Shown here: one piece after another, positions 31,937-39,664 of the stretch
How the letters are laid out: each line of letters opens with the position of its first letter
How positions within the stretch are numbered: position 1 is the stretch's first letter
Assembly (NCBI RefSeq): GCF_025869345.1
Contig: NZ_JAOZVW010000077.1
Span: 1-43,275, forward strand
From: Sphingopyxis sp.
GTDB taxonomy: Bacteria > Pseudomonadota > Alphaproteobacteria > Sphingomonadales > Sphingomonadaceae
Length of the DNA stretch: 43,275 nucleotides
Direction of reading: 5' to 3'
Position numbers and translations under genes: made by a program
Notes under the pieces: generated by a model
What the model was told of the DNA's origin: nothing
Seen by the model: only the letters and a program-made list of their open reading frames with translations
The model's database searches: none

Positions 31937-33111
31937 AACGCATCGCCATTCTGCTCGCCGCGACCGCGCTCGCCGCCTGTTCGAGCGGCGGCGACAAGCC
32001 GAAGCCGTCCGAAGCGCCGCTGCACAGCCGGATGCTCGTGCTCGACACCCACCTCGACACCCCGCTCCATTTCGAGCGGCAGGGGTGGAATTTCGCCGAT
32101 CGCCACGACCTCGCGACCGACCTGTCGCAGCTCGACATCCCGCGGATGAAGGACGGCAATCTCGATGGCGGCTTCTTCGCGATCTACACCGATCAGGGAC
32201 CGCTGACCGCCGCAGGCTATGCGGCGGCGCTCGCCCATGCCCGCAAGCGGTCGGATGCGATCGACAAGATGATCGCCGACAATAGCGGTGCGATCGGTGC
32301 CGCGCGCACCGCCGACGATGCGCGACGGCTGAACAAGGAAGGCAAGCTCGTCGCCTTCAAGTCGATCGAGAACAGCTATCCGCTGGGCGAGGATCTGTCG
32401 CTGCTCAAGGAGTTCTACGACAAGGGCGTTCGGCTCGCGGGGCCGGTGCACGGGGCGAACAACCAGTTCGCCGACAGCGCGACCGACAAGCCGCGCTGGA
32501 ACGGTCTCAGCCCGCTCGGCAAGCAATGGGTCGCGGAGATGAACCGGCTCGGCATCGTCATCGACGCGAGCCATTCGTCCGACGCGACCTTCGACCAGCT
32601 TCTCGCGCTGTCGAAATATCCGATCCTCCTCTCGCACTCGAGCCTGCGCTCGGCGCATAATCACCCGCGCAACCTCGATGAGGGGCGGCTGAAGGCGCTC
32701 GCGGCGAAGGGCGGCGCGATGTGCATCTCGACCATCTATATGTCGGAGATGATCCTGTCGCCCGCGCGCGCGAAGCTGTTCGCCGACTATGAGCGGATCG
32801 GCGAGTTGAGCCCCGCAGCGCAGGCCGACCTCACCCGCCAATGGCGCGAACTCGACAAGACCGAAACGATGTGGGCGGCGGACTTCGAGGATTATATGAA
32901 GATGGTGCTGCGCGCGATCGAGGTCGGCGGCGTCGATCATATCTGCTTCGGCGCCGACTGGGACGGCGGCGGCGGCCTCAAAGGCATCGAGGACATCACC
33001 GCGCTCCCCAAGGTCACCGAGCGGCTGAAGGCGGCGGGCTATTCGGACGCCGACATCGAGAAGATGTGGAGCGGCAACATCCTCCGCGTCCTCGCGGCGC
33101 AAGGGAAATAA
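31933..33111 (+). CDS. Membrane dipeptidase (M19, renal dipeptidase family) lipoprotein
   Basis: This 392-residue protein has a lipoprotein signal ending in lipobox LAAC (Cys16). Zinc ligands of family M19 are visible: H40-x-D42 (DTHLDTP), E in KSIENSYP, and the histidines in DASHSS and LSHSSLRSAHNHPRN. M19 enzymes hydrolyse dipeptides and tolerate a D-residue at the C-terminal position, fitting a peptide-salvage locus. It is the last gene of the ATGA-coupled run and is followed 3 bp later by a hairpin. Confidence 0.9.
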   Translation: MKRIAILLAATALAACSSGGDKPKPSEAPLHSRMLVLDTHLDTPLHFERQGWNFADRHDLATDLSQLDIPRMKDGNLDGGFFAIYTDQGPLTAAGYAAALAHARKRSDAIDKMIADNSGAIGAARTADDARRLNKEGKLVAFKSIENSYPLGEDLSLLKEFYDKGVRLAGPVHGANNQFADSATDKPRWNGLSPLGKQWVAEMNRLGIVIDASHSSDATFDQLLALSKYPILLSHSSLRSAHNHPRNLDEGRLKALAAKGGAMCISTIYMSEMILSPARAKLFADYERIGELSPAAQADLTRQWRELDKTETMWAADFEDYMKMVLRAIEVGGVDHICFGADWDGGGGLKGIEDITALPKVTERLKAAGYSDADIEKMWSGNILRVLAAQGK

Positions 33112-33114
33112 CTC

Positions 33115-33136
33115 TCATCCGCCGAAAGGCCGATGA
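33115..33136 (+). terminator. Candidate terminator hairpin after M19 dipeptidase
   Basis: TCATCCGCC-GAAA-GGCCGATGA forms a 9 bp stem with one C-C mismatch and a GNRA-type loop, 3 bp after the stop. There is no long T-run. The gene beyond it is on the other strand. Confidence 0.45.
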
Positions 33137-33147
33137 CTCACCGTGTT

Positions 33148-33426
33148 TCAAGCGGCTGCGGCGAGATTCCGGCCTTCGCCGGAATGACGAATATCGTCTT
33201 CCGTGCACAGCTCTATTGTGACGACCGCGACCGTCTCGCCCAGCTTGGCGGCGATGACGGCGGCGCGGGTGTCGTCGAGACCGGCGACGGCTACCTCGAT
33301 TTGCAGGCACCCGCTGCCTGCCTCCATCCGCATCACCGACGGCACGATCGCCCGCTGCGCGAAGACGCCCGCGATGCGCGGAAGCGATTGCGGATCGGGA
33401 AGCGCGTCGATCCGAAACCGATGCAT
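33148..33426 (-). CDS. Small ACT-domain protein coupled to leucine dehydrogenase
   Basis: This 92-residue protein starts at ATG 33426, overlapping the dehydrogenase stop by one base (TGATG). Residues 1-75 look like a single beta-alpha-beta-beta-alpha-beta ACT domain similar to acetolactate synthase small subunits (SLPRIAGVFAQRAIVPSVMRME). ACT domains bind amino acids allosterically, so it may regulate the dehydrogenase by sensing a branched-chain amino acid. The last residues (HSGEGRNLAAAA) are encoded by a dispersed palindrome that appears to have replaced or extended the original C-terminus. Confidence 0.6.
   Translation of the reverse strand: MHRFRIDALPDPQSLPRIAGVFAQRAIVPSVMRMEAGSGCLQIEVAVAGLDDTRAAVIAAKLGETVAVVTIELCTEDDIRHSGEGRNLAAAA
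33166..33185. repeat. Short palindrome ATTCCGGC-CTTC-GCCGGAAT
   Basis: A perfect 8 bp stem with a 4 nt loop followed by GACGA, of the same general type as the intergenic GGAATGACGA palindromes at 1-38 and 17931. It lies inside the 3' end of the ACT-domain gene. Confidence 0.7.
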
Positions 33427-34478
33427 CAGGCCGCGACCCGCTCGGCGCCCGCGATGACCTCTTCGGCCATTTCGTCGGCGACCGCCGCGGGCGAGCGGCC
33501 CTCGCGCACGGCGCGGTCGAGCAGCGCGGCGACGCGCGGCGCGATCTGTCCCACGCGGGCTTCGACGTCGCTTTCGTCCTCGCCCAGATATTCGGCCGAT
33601 ACGCTGATGATCCCGCCCGCGTTGACGACATAGTCGGGCGCATAGGCGATGCCGCGGTCGCGCAGCATGTCGCCGACTTCGGGCGCGGCGAGCTGGTTGT
33701 TCGCCGCGCCGCAGACGAGCTTCGCCTTCATCGCGCGGACGCTGTCGCGATTGAGCACGCCGCCGAGCGCGCAGGGCGCGAAGATTTCGGCCTGCACCGA
33801 CGCGATCGCATCGACGTCGACGACCTTGGCGCCCAGGATTGCGGCGAGCCGGTCGCGGCGCGCCGGGTTCGGATCGGCGATCACCAGCCGCGCGCCCGCA
33901 TCGGACAGGCGGCGGCACAGGTCGGCGCCGACATTCCCCGTTCCCTGCACCGCGACCGTCAGCCCGGCGAGGTCGGTGTCGAGCGCGAAACGCGCCGCCG
34001 CGCGCATCGATTCGAAGACTCCGCGCGCGGTCCACGGCGACGGATCGCCCCCGGCGCGGCCAGCGGCGGGCGGGAGGCCCGCGACGTGGCGCGTCGTGCC
34101 GGCGACTTCCTGCATGTCGGCGACCGACGTCCCGACATCCTCGGCGGTTACATAGAGGCCGCCGAGCTGCTCGACCGCGCGGCCGAAGGCGCGGAACAGC
34201 TTGGCGCGGTCGAAATCGCCCGCGGGTTTGCGCAGCACCGCCTTGGCGCCGCCCAGCGGCAGGCCGGCGAGGGCATTCTTGTAGCTCATGCCCTCGGCGA
34301 GGCGCAGCGCGTCGGCGAGCGCTTCGTCGATACCGGCATAGGTCCAGAAGCGGCAGCCGCCGGCGCCGGGGCCGAGCGTCGTCGAATGGATCGCAATCAC
34401 GCCGTCGAGCCCGCTCTCGGCATCGTGCAGGCGGACGCATTCGACCGGCGGGGTCAGGCGGGCGGGGCGGGCAACCAT
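33426..34478 (-). CDS. Glu/Leu/Phe/Val dehydrogenase, leucine dehydrogenase type
   Basis: This 350-residue NAD-dependent enzyme oxidatively deaminates a branched-chain or aromatic amino acid. The catalytic lysine region is KNALAGLPLGGAK, preceded by GPGAGGCRFW, and the Rossmann nucleotide motif is GTGNVGADLCRRL. Length matches leucine dehydrogenases rather than the longer glutamate dehydrogenases. ATG 34478 has AGGAGAG upstream. It is coupled to a small ACT-domain gene and is divergent from an Lrp-type regulator. Confidence 0.88.
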   Translation of the reverse strand: MVARPARLTPPVECVRLHDAESGLDGVIAIHSTTLGPGAGGCRFWTYAGIDEALADALRLAEGMSYKNALAGLPLGGAKAVLRKPAGDFDRAKLFRAFGRAVEQLGGLYVTAEDVGTSVADMQEVAGTTRHVAGLPPAAGRAGGDPSPWTARGVFESMRAAARFALDTDLAGLTVAVQGTGNVGADLCRRLSDAGARLVIADPNPARRDRLAAILGAKVVDVDAIASVQAEIFAPCALGGVLNRDSVRAMKAKLVCGAANNQLAAPEVGDMLRDRGIAYAPDYVVNAGGIISVSAEYLGEDESDVEARVGQIAPRVAALLDRAVREGRSPAAVADEMAEEVIAGAERVAA

Positions 34479-34573
34479 GAATCTCTCCTTTGATGAGGCG
34501 CGGAAGATGGCATGGGTGCTGCGGGTAATCTCGGTCGCTTTTCGGGGCGGACTGGCAAAATATGGGATGTTTA

Positions 34574-34598
34574 TTCCTAAATATTTGTCATATAGGAA
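34574..34598. promoter_or_regulatory. Candidate Lrp/AsnC operator
   Basis: TTCCTA (34574-34579) and TAGGAA (34593-34598) form an inverted repeat around an AT-rich centre, in the 124 bp divergent gap. It overlaps the ribosome site of the Lrp gene (AGGAA), so it could serve autoregulation. Confidence 0.4.
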
Positions 34599-34602
34599 AT
34601 GA

Positions 34603-35064
34603 ATGACCGATCTTGATCCGTTCGAGATAAAAATCCTCCGCGAGATGCAGCGTGACGCGAGCCAGACGACCGCCGAGATCGCCGAGCGCGTCGGCCTGTC
34701 GGTGTCACCCTGCTGGCGCCGCATCGACCGGCTCGAGCGCGAGGGCTTCATCCGCAAGCGTGTCGCGCTGATCGACCGGCGCCGCGTCGGGCTCAACGCG
34801 CATGTCTTCGCGCAGGTGAAGCTCAACGCCCACGGCCGCGCCAATCTCGACGAATTCAGCGCGGCGATCCGCGGCTTTCCCGAAGTGCTCGATGCCTATG
34901 TGCTGATGGGCACGACCGATTTCATGCTGCGCATCGTCGCGAAGGACATCGACGCCTATGAGCGTTTCTTCTTCGACCAGCTCAGCAAATTGCCGGGCAT
35001 TCAGGAGATCAACTCGACCGTCGCGCTGTCAGAGATCAAGGCGACGACCGAATTGCCGCTGTAA
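34603..35064 (+). CDS. Lrp/AsnC-family transcriptional regulator
   Basis: This 153-residue protein has an N-terminal helix-turn-helix (ASQTTAEIAERVGLSVSPCW, then RRIDRLEREGFI) and a C-terminal RAM ligand-binding domain (DAYVLMGTTDFMLRIVAKD). Length and order match Lrp. It probably senses leucine or a related amino acid and controls the divergent leucine dehydrogenase gene. It ends 3 bp from the convergent spermidine-synthase-like gene. Confidence 0.92.
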   Translation: MTDLDPFEIKILREMQRDASQTTAEIAERVGLSVSPCWRRIDRLEREGFIRKRVALIDRRRVGLNAHVFAQVKLNAHGRANLDEFSAAIRGFPEVLDAYVLMGTTDFMLRIVAKDIDAYERFFFDQLSKLPGIQEINSTVALSEIKATTELPL

Positions 35065-35067
35065 GGT

Positions 35068-35739
35068 CTATCCTGCCCGCGCGAACCAGATGACGTGCCG
35101 CGCCCCCTTGCCGCTCGCGCGGGCGCGGACACCGACCTCCTCGACCCGAAAGCCCGCCGCCGTGAGGCGCTTCGCGAAGCGTGCGTCGGGGGCGGCCGAC
35201 CAGATCGCCAATAGTCCGCCCGGCCGCAGCGCCGCCTTTGCCTTCGCCAGACCTGCGGGCGAATAAAGGCGGTCGTTCGCGGGGTGCGTCAGCCCGTCGG
35301 GGCCGTTGTCGACGTCGAGCAGGATTGCGTCGTAGCGGCCGGACGCTGCCGCGATCGCCGCGCCGACATCCTGGATGACCAACTCGACGCGCGGATCATC
35401 GAGGCACCCCGCCGCCAGCTCCGCCATCGGCCCGCGCGCCCAGTCGACGATCGCGGGGACCAGTTCGGCGACGGTGACCTTCGCTTTCGGGCCCAGCATC
35501 GCCAGCGCGGCGCGCAGCGTGAAGCCCATGCCATAGCCGCCGATCAGCAGATGCGCGGTATCGGGATCGCGCAACCGTTCGCAGCTCATCACCGCGAGCG
35601 CTTCCTCCGAACCGCTCATCCGGCTGCTCATCAGCTCGTTGCCGCCGATCGCGATGATATGGTCGCCGCCGCGCCGGAACAGGCGCAGCGTCTCGCCGCC
35701 CGGGATCGCGGCGGTATCGATCAGCTCGCGGATTTTCAC
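35068..35739 (-). CDS. Spermidine synthase-like / SAM-dependent methyltransferase-fold protein
   Basis: This 223-residue Rossmann-fold protein has the motif LLIGGYGMGFTLRAAL, acidic strand end VTVAELVPAIVDWAR and LLDVDNGPDG, the order found in spermidine synthases and relatives. It starts at GTG 35739, 7 bp after the astB stop. It is shorter than true aminopropyltransferases and lacks their N-terminal beta domain. Its place after the arginine genes might suggest polyamine metabolism, but this short subfamily is uncharacterised. Confidence 0.7.
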   Translation of the reverse strand: MKIRELIDTAAIPGGETLRLFRRGGDHIIAIGGNELMSSRMSGSEEALAVMSCERLRDPDTAHLLIGGYGMGFTLRAALAMLGPKAKVTVAELVPAIVDWARGPMAELAAGCLDDPRVELVIQDVGAAIAAASGRYDAILLDVDNGPDGLTHPANDRLYSPAGLAKAKAALRPGGLLAIWSAAPDARFAKRLTAAGFRVEEVGVRARASGKGARHVIWFARAG

Positions 35740-35746
35740 CCGGCGG

Positions 35747-36997
35747 TCAGTTCAGTTCGCCAAGACCGAGCGCATCCAGCAGCGCCGCGCGCGCCTGCCG
35801 CACGTCGGCGACGAGCGCCGCCGATGCGAGGTCGCCGGGCGCGATCGCCTCGGGCCAACGCGTCGTCACCACCTCGGCGATGCGATCGAGCTTGGCCGCG
35901 TCGGCGAGGAAGCGCGGATCGACGCGCGCCGGATCGGCGACGACGCGCAGGCGCAGGCAGGCAGGACCGCCGCCGTTCGCCATCGACTGGCGGACGTCGA
36001 CAGGCAGCAGGCGGCGGATCGGCCCGTTGCCCGCGACATGCGCCTCAAGCCAGTCCCAGACCGGCTTGATTTCGCGCGCCTCGGTCGGCAGCACCAGCCC
36101 CATGCCACCGTTATCGGGCAGGCTGACGAGCTGCGCATTGAACAGATAGGATTTGATCGCCTCGGGCAGGCTGACCGCGCTCGCGGGCACCTCGACGATC
36201 TCGACCTCGGGAAAGGCGGCGCGGATTTGCGCGTGCGCGCCTTCGCGGTCCTCGAACGCGGTCTCGTGGGTGAACAGCACCCGCTCGTTCGCGACCGCGA
36301 CGACGTCGTTGTGGAAAGCACCGCCCTGGATCGCGGTGTCCGACTGGCGGATGAAGAGCGTGCGCGCGGGGTCGAGCCGATGCTTGCGCGCGATCGCTTT
36401 CGACGCGTCGAGATGCTGGCGTGCCGGAAAGCGGCCGCCGCCGACGCCATAGACGAAAATCTCGACCCCCGGCGATCCGTGTCCGGCGCAGAGTCGCATA
36501 TGGTTCGCCGCGCCTTCGTCGCCGAAGGGGGCGGGGATGGGGCCGTGCACGACGAACGCCGGATCGGCGAAGGCGAGGCGAAGCTGCGCGAGCGTTCCCG
36601 GCCATTCGTGGCTGCGATGCGGCATGGTGACGAGGTTGGCCACGGTCAGATGACATTTGCCGTCGGAGCTGTCGGGGGCGGGGGAGACGGTCGCGGCGTT
36701 CGCCGCCCACATCGACGAGGCCGACCAGGCCTGCGCACGGAGATGCGCTTCCGCGCCGTCGAGCGTCGTGCCGAGGGTTTCGAGCCACGGCGCGTCGGGA
36801 CGATCCAGCGGCATGAAGAAGCCCTGCGGCAGGCCGAGCGCGATATTGTGGCGCATCTTCTCGATGCCCTGCAGCGCCGCGGCGCGCGGCTGCGACACGT
36901 CGCCGGCGTTGCTCGCCGAGGCGATATTGCCGCGGCTGAGGCCGGCATAATTGTGGGTCGGGCCGATGATCCCGTCGAAATTGATTTCGGTGAGCAT
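35747..36997 (-). CDS. astB: N-succinylarginine dihydrolase
   Basis: This 416-residue enzyme of the arginine succinyltransferase pathway converts N2-succinylarginine to N2-succinylornithine, two ammonia and CO2. The N-terminus NFDGIIGPTHNYAGLSRGN is characteristic, and the nucleophilic cysteine is C347 in GGGPACLRLRV. ATG 36997 follows the astA stop by 1 bp. It is slightly shorter than the E. coli enzyme (about 447). Confidence 0.93.
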   Translation of the reverse strand: MLTEINFDGIIGPTHNYAGLSRGNIASASNAGDVSQPRAAALQGIEKMRHNIALGLPQGFFMPLDRPDAPWLETLGTTLDGAEAHLRAQAWSASSMWAANAATVSPAPDSSDGKCHLTVANLVTMPHRSHEWPGTLAQLRLAFADPAFVVHGPIPAPFGDEGAANHMRLCAGHGSPGVEIFVYGVGGGRFPARQHLDASKAIARKHRLDPARTLFIRQSDTAIQGGAFHNDVVAVANERVLFTHETAFEDREGAHAQIRAAFPEVEIVEVPASAVSLPEAIKSYLFNAQLVSLPDNGGMGLVLPTEAREIKPVWDWLEAHVAGNGPIRRLLPVDVRQSMANGGGPACLRLRVVADPARVDPRFLADAAKLDRIAEVVTTRWPEAIAPGDLASAALVADVRQARAALLDALGLGELN

Positions 36998-36998
36998 G

Positions 36999-38012
36999 TC
37001 AGCGCTCGATCCAGCTTATCGCGTCACCGACCCCGACACCCAATATCCGCGCTGCCTCGGCGTCGATCGTGCCGTCGGCGCCCATGCGTCCGAAGCAGCA
37101 GCGGAAATCGGCGAGCTGGCCGGTGGCGATCAGGGCGTCCGCGACGCCCCCGTCTCCACCATCGCCGATCGCCGTCACCGCGACATGCTTCGCATCGCGG
37201 ATGCTCGCGACCTGATCGGTGCGCGCGGTCATCGTCGGACCGCCGTCGAAGATGTCGATATAATTTTCGAAGGCGAAGCCCTCATTCTCCAGCATCCGCA
37301 TCGCGGCGCGGCCCGTCGGATGCGGAACGCCGATCACCGCGCGCGCGGTTTCGGGGAGCATCGCGATATAGACGGGATGCTTGGGCATCAGGTCGGCGAT
37401 AAACTGGTTGCCGTGCACCGCGTTGAACTGATCGGCCTCCTGGAAATTCATCCCGAAGAATTTGCCCGCGACCCCGTCCCAGAAGGGCGAGCCGCCCGCT
37501 TCGTCGATCACGCCGCGCAGCTCGGCGAGGATGCGGTCGGCGAAGCGCGCGCGGTGGCGCGCGATGAACAGATAGCGCGAGCGCGCGAGCAGCAGCCCGA
37601 GCCCGCCGGCGCGCGCCGCGGGGTGAAGGAACAGCCCGCCGACCTCGCTCGCGCCGTTAAGGTCGTTGCTGAGCATCAGCACCTGCGCGTGGAAGGTCCG
37701 GTCGAGTTGCTCGCTATGCTTGCTGTCGGTGCCGATGCGATAGGAATAGAATGGCCAGCGCTGGCCGACCTGCCCGAAGATCTGGCAGGTGCCGCGCACC
37801 TCGCCGTTGTCCATGTCCTCGAGCACCATCAGATAAAGGTCGTCGCCGGGCTGGTCCTTGTCCGACGCAAAACCGGCCTCGGCGCGCTCGAGCTTGGCGC
37901 GCAGCGCCTGCCGGTCGGGGGGCAGGTTGGTAAAGCCGCCGCCGGTCAGCTTCGCCATTTCGTAGATGCTTTGGAGATCGCCCGGTTTGGCCGCCCGGAT
38001 CACATAGGTCAC
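36999..38012 (-). CDS. astA: Arginine N-succinyltransferase
   Basis: This 337-residue acyltransferase transfers succinyl from succinyl-CoA to arginine, the first step of the AST pathway. It begins YVIRAAKPGDLQSIYEMAK and contains GEVRGTCQIFG, SEVGGLFLHPAARAGG and FFGMNFQEADQF, all typical. GTG 38012 overlaps the upstream M20 gene stop by GTGA; the longer ATG reading from 38156 lies inside that gene. astC, astD and astE are not in the window. Confidence 0.92.
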   Translation of the reverse strand: MTYVIRAAKPGDLQSIYEMAKLTGGGFTNLPPDRQALRAKLERAEAGFASDKDQPGDDLYLMVLEDMDNGEVRGTCQIFGQVGQRWPFYSYRIGTDSKHSEQLDRTFHAQVLMLSNDLNGASEVGGLFLHPAARAGGLGLLLARSRYLFIARHRARFADRILAELRGVIDEAGGSPFWDGVAGKFFGMNFQEADQFNAVHGNQFIADLMPKHPVYIAMLPETARAVIGVPHPTGRAAMRMLENEGFAFENYIDIFDGGPTMTARTDQVASIRDAKHVAVTAIGDGGDGGVADALIATGQLADFRCCFGRMGADGTIDAEAARILGVGVGDAISWIER

Positions 38013-39217
38013 ACAGTCCCCCGTTCCGCTATTTTCAACAAGGTGAGCGCCGACAGCCGCGCCCGTTCGGCGAGGCTGTCGACGATCAGAAATTCGTCCG
38101 ACGAATGGATGGCGCCGCCGCGCGGACCCATGGTGTCGACGACGGGCACCCCGCACGCCGCGATGTTATTGCCGTCGCAGACGCCGCCGGTCGCGTTCCA
38201 GCCGATCGTCAGGCCGAGCGTCGCGCCGCAGTCGCGTACCAATTCGAAGAGGCGCGTCGCGGCGGGATCGAGCGGTTTGGGCGGGCGGTTGAAATTGCCG
38301 TGGAGGTGGCAATGCACGTCATGGTCGCGCGAGATGGCGGCGATCGCATCGCGTAGCGCCGCTTCGGCGGCGGCCATGGCATCGGGGGTCATCGGGCGCA
38401 TGTTGACGCGGAGGATCGCCTGATCGGGAACGACATTGTTCGGCCCGCCACCGTCGATCTTGGCCGGATTGACCTTGAGGTCCGCGGATTTCAGTGCGTT
38501 CAGCCGCAGCGCGAGGTCGGCGGCGGCGACGAGCGCGTTGCGTCCCTCGTCGGGATTGCGCCCGGCGTGCGCCGAACGGCCGTGGATCAGCACCGAAAAA
38601 TTGCCGCTTCCCGGCCGCGCACCCGCGAGCGTGCCGTCGGGAAGCGCGGGTTCGTATGTCAGCGCCGCGGTCTTGCCTCTTGCCAGCTCGGCGATCAGCG
38701 CTGCTGAGGCGTGGCTGCCGGTCTCCTCGTCGCTGTTGATCATCACGTCATAGCCGACGCGCGCCGCGAGCGGCGAGGCTTCGAGCGCGCTCAGCGCCGC
38801 GAGGATCACCGCGATACCGCCCTTCATGTCGGCGGTGCCGGGGCCGTTCAGCACGCCGGGCTCCAGCCATTGCAGCGACTGGAAGGGGTGATCGGCGGCG
38901 AACACCGTGTCCATATGGCCGGTGAGCAGCAGTTGCACCGGCGCCTCGGGCCGGACGCGGAGGTGAAGATGATCGCCGCGCTGGGTCGTCCGGACGGTCC
39001 CGGCGGCATCGACGCTCTCGACCGGGTCGGGTGCGACGAGCCGCACCGCGCCGGGCAAGACCGCGAAGGCGTCGGCAAGCAGGCCCGCGACGGTCCCCAG
39101 CCCGGCCAGATTGCCGGTGCCGCTGTTCACCGCCGCCCATTGCTCGACCTGCGCCAGCATCGGGGCATCGGCGGCGCGTTCGAGGGTCGCGCTTTCGCTT
39201 GCGGTGAGGGTGGTCAT
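38009..39217 (-). CDS. M20-family metallohydrolase in the ast operon
   Basis: This 402-residue zinc hydrolase has metal ligands H (LLTGHMDTVF), D (GPGTADMKGG), the E-E pair (NSDEETGS), and H (GGAIHSSDEF). A dimerisation-type insert is in the middle (GSGNFSVLIHGRSAHAG). ATG 39217 was chosen over 39292, which lies outside the conserved region. It is coupled to astA (GTGA). M20 enzymes remove N-acyl groups from amino acids, so it could perform the final desuccinylation of succinylglutamate in place of M14-type AstE. That role is inferred from position. Confidence 0.8.
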   Translation of the reverse strand: MTTLTASESATLERAADAPMLAQVEQWAAVNSGTGNLAGLGTVAGLLADAFAVLPGAVRLVAPDPVESVDAAGTVRTTQRGDHLHLRVRPEAPVQLLLTGHMDTVFAADHPFQSLQWLEPGVLNGPGTADMKGGIAVILAALSALEASPLAARVGYDVMINSDEETGSHASAALIAELARGKTAALTYEPALPDGTLAGARPGSGNFSVLIHGRSAHAGRNPDEGRNALVAAADLALRLNALKSADLKVNPAKIDGGGPNNVVPDQAILRVNMRPMTPDAMAAAEAALRDAIAAISRDHDVHCHLHGNFNRPPKPLDPAATRLFELVRDCGATLGLTIGWNATGGVCDGNNIAACGVPVVDTMGPRGGAIHSSDEFLIVDSLAERARLSALTLLKIAERGTV

Positions 39218-39380
39218 GGCGTGGCTATAGCGGGCGGCGAGAGGCTTTTGCACCCCCGCCCGGCATTTTGTTGCCGCGATACCGTAAGTCACTGATGCCG
39301 CGCGCCCGCGCCCTTAATCCCCCCCTTGCGAATCCTCTGCCGATCGACGCCGTTAACCAAAAGTTCGTGGCCGTTCCGAT

Positions 39381-39646
39381 AGGGTCAGGACCCGTTCAAT
39401 AGGCGTTCGAGGTTTGAAGCGATTTTGCTCAGGGCGAGGAGGCAAGGCGTAGGAATATGTCGATATTTCAAGACTTGCCGACGAAGCCATGGGCAAAATC
39501 GATCAAATCGCGAAGGGACGCCGAAATGGCTTCGATCTCGGGTCCGCGCGGCCTTGCGGGTAGCGATGCTACCCGCTGCACCCACCCGAACCCGATACCT
39601 TCGCCATTTCGACGCCTCGAACGCCTATTGAACGGGTCCTGACCCT
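39381..39646. mobile_element. MITE-like element with 32 bp perfect terminal inverted repeats
   Basis: The terminal repeats at 39381-39412 and 39615-39646 are perfect complements beginning AGGGTCAGGACCCGTTCAAT. Inside, CGATTTTGC and GCAAAATCG, then GGCAAG and CTTGCC, then AATAT and ATATT form nested stems, so most of the left half can fold as one long hairpin. No transposase is encoded and no clear target duplication is seen. The rest of the 39218-39661 gap holds nothing I can name. Confidence 0.7.
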
Positions 39647-39664
39647 CGCCGCGCCGGAGCAATG

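Noticed and set aside
33426..34844. Longer 472-residue reading of the leucine dehydrogenase
   Set aside because: The extra N-terminus is antisense to the Lrp gene; ATG 34478 has a proper ribosome site and gives the family length.
39385..39642. Small open frames within the 39381-39646 element
   Set aside because: They run through the terminal inverted repeats on both strands and have no start signals or protein features.
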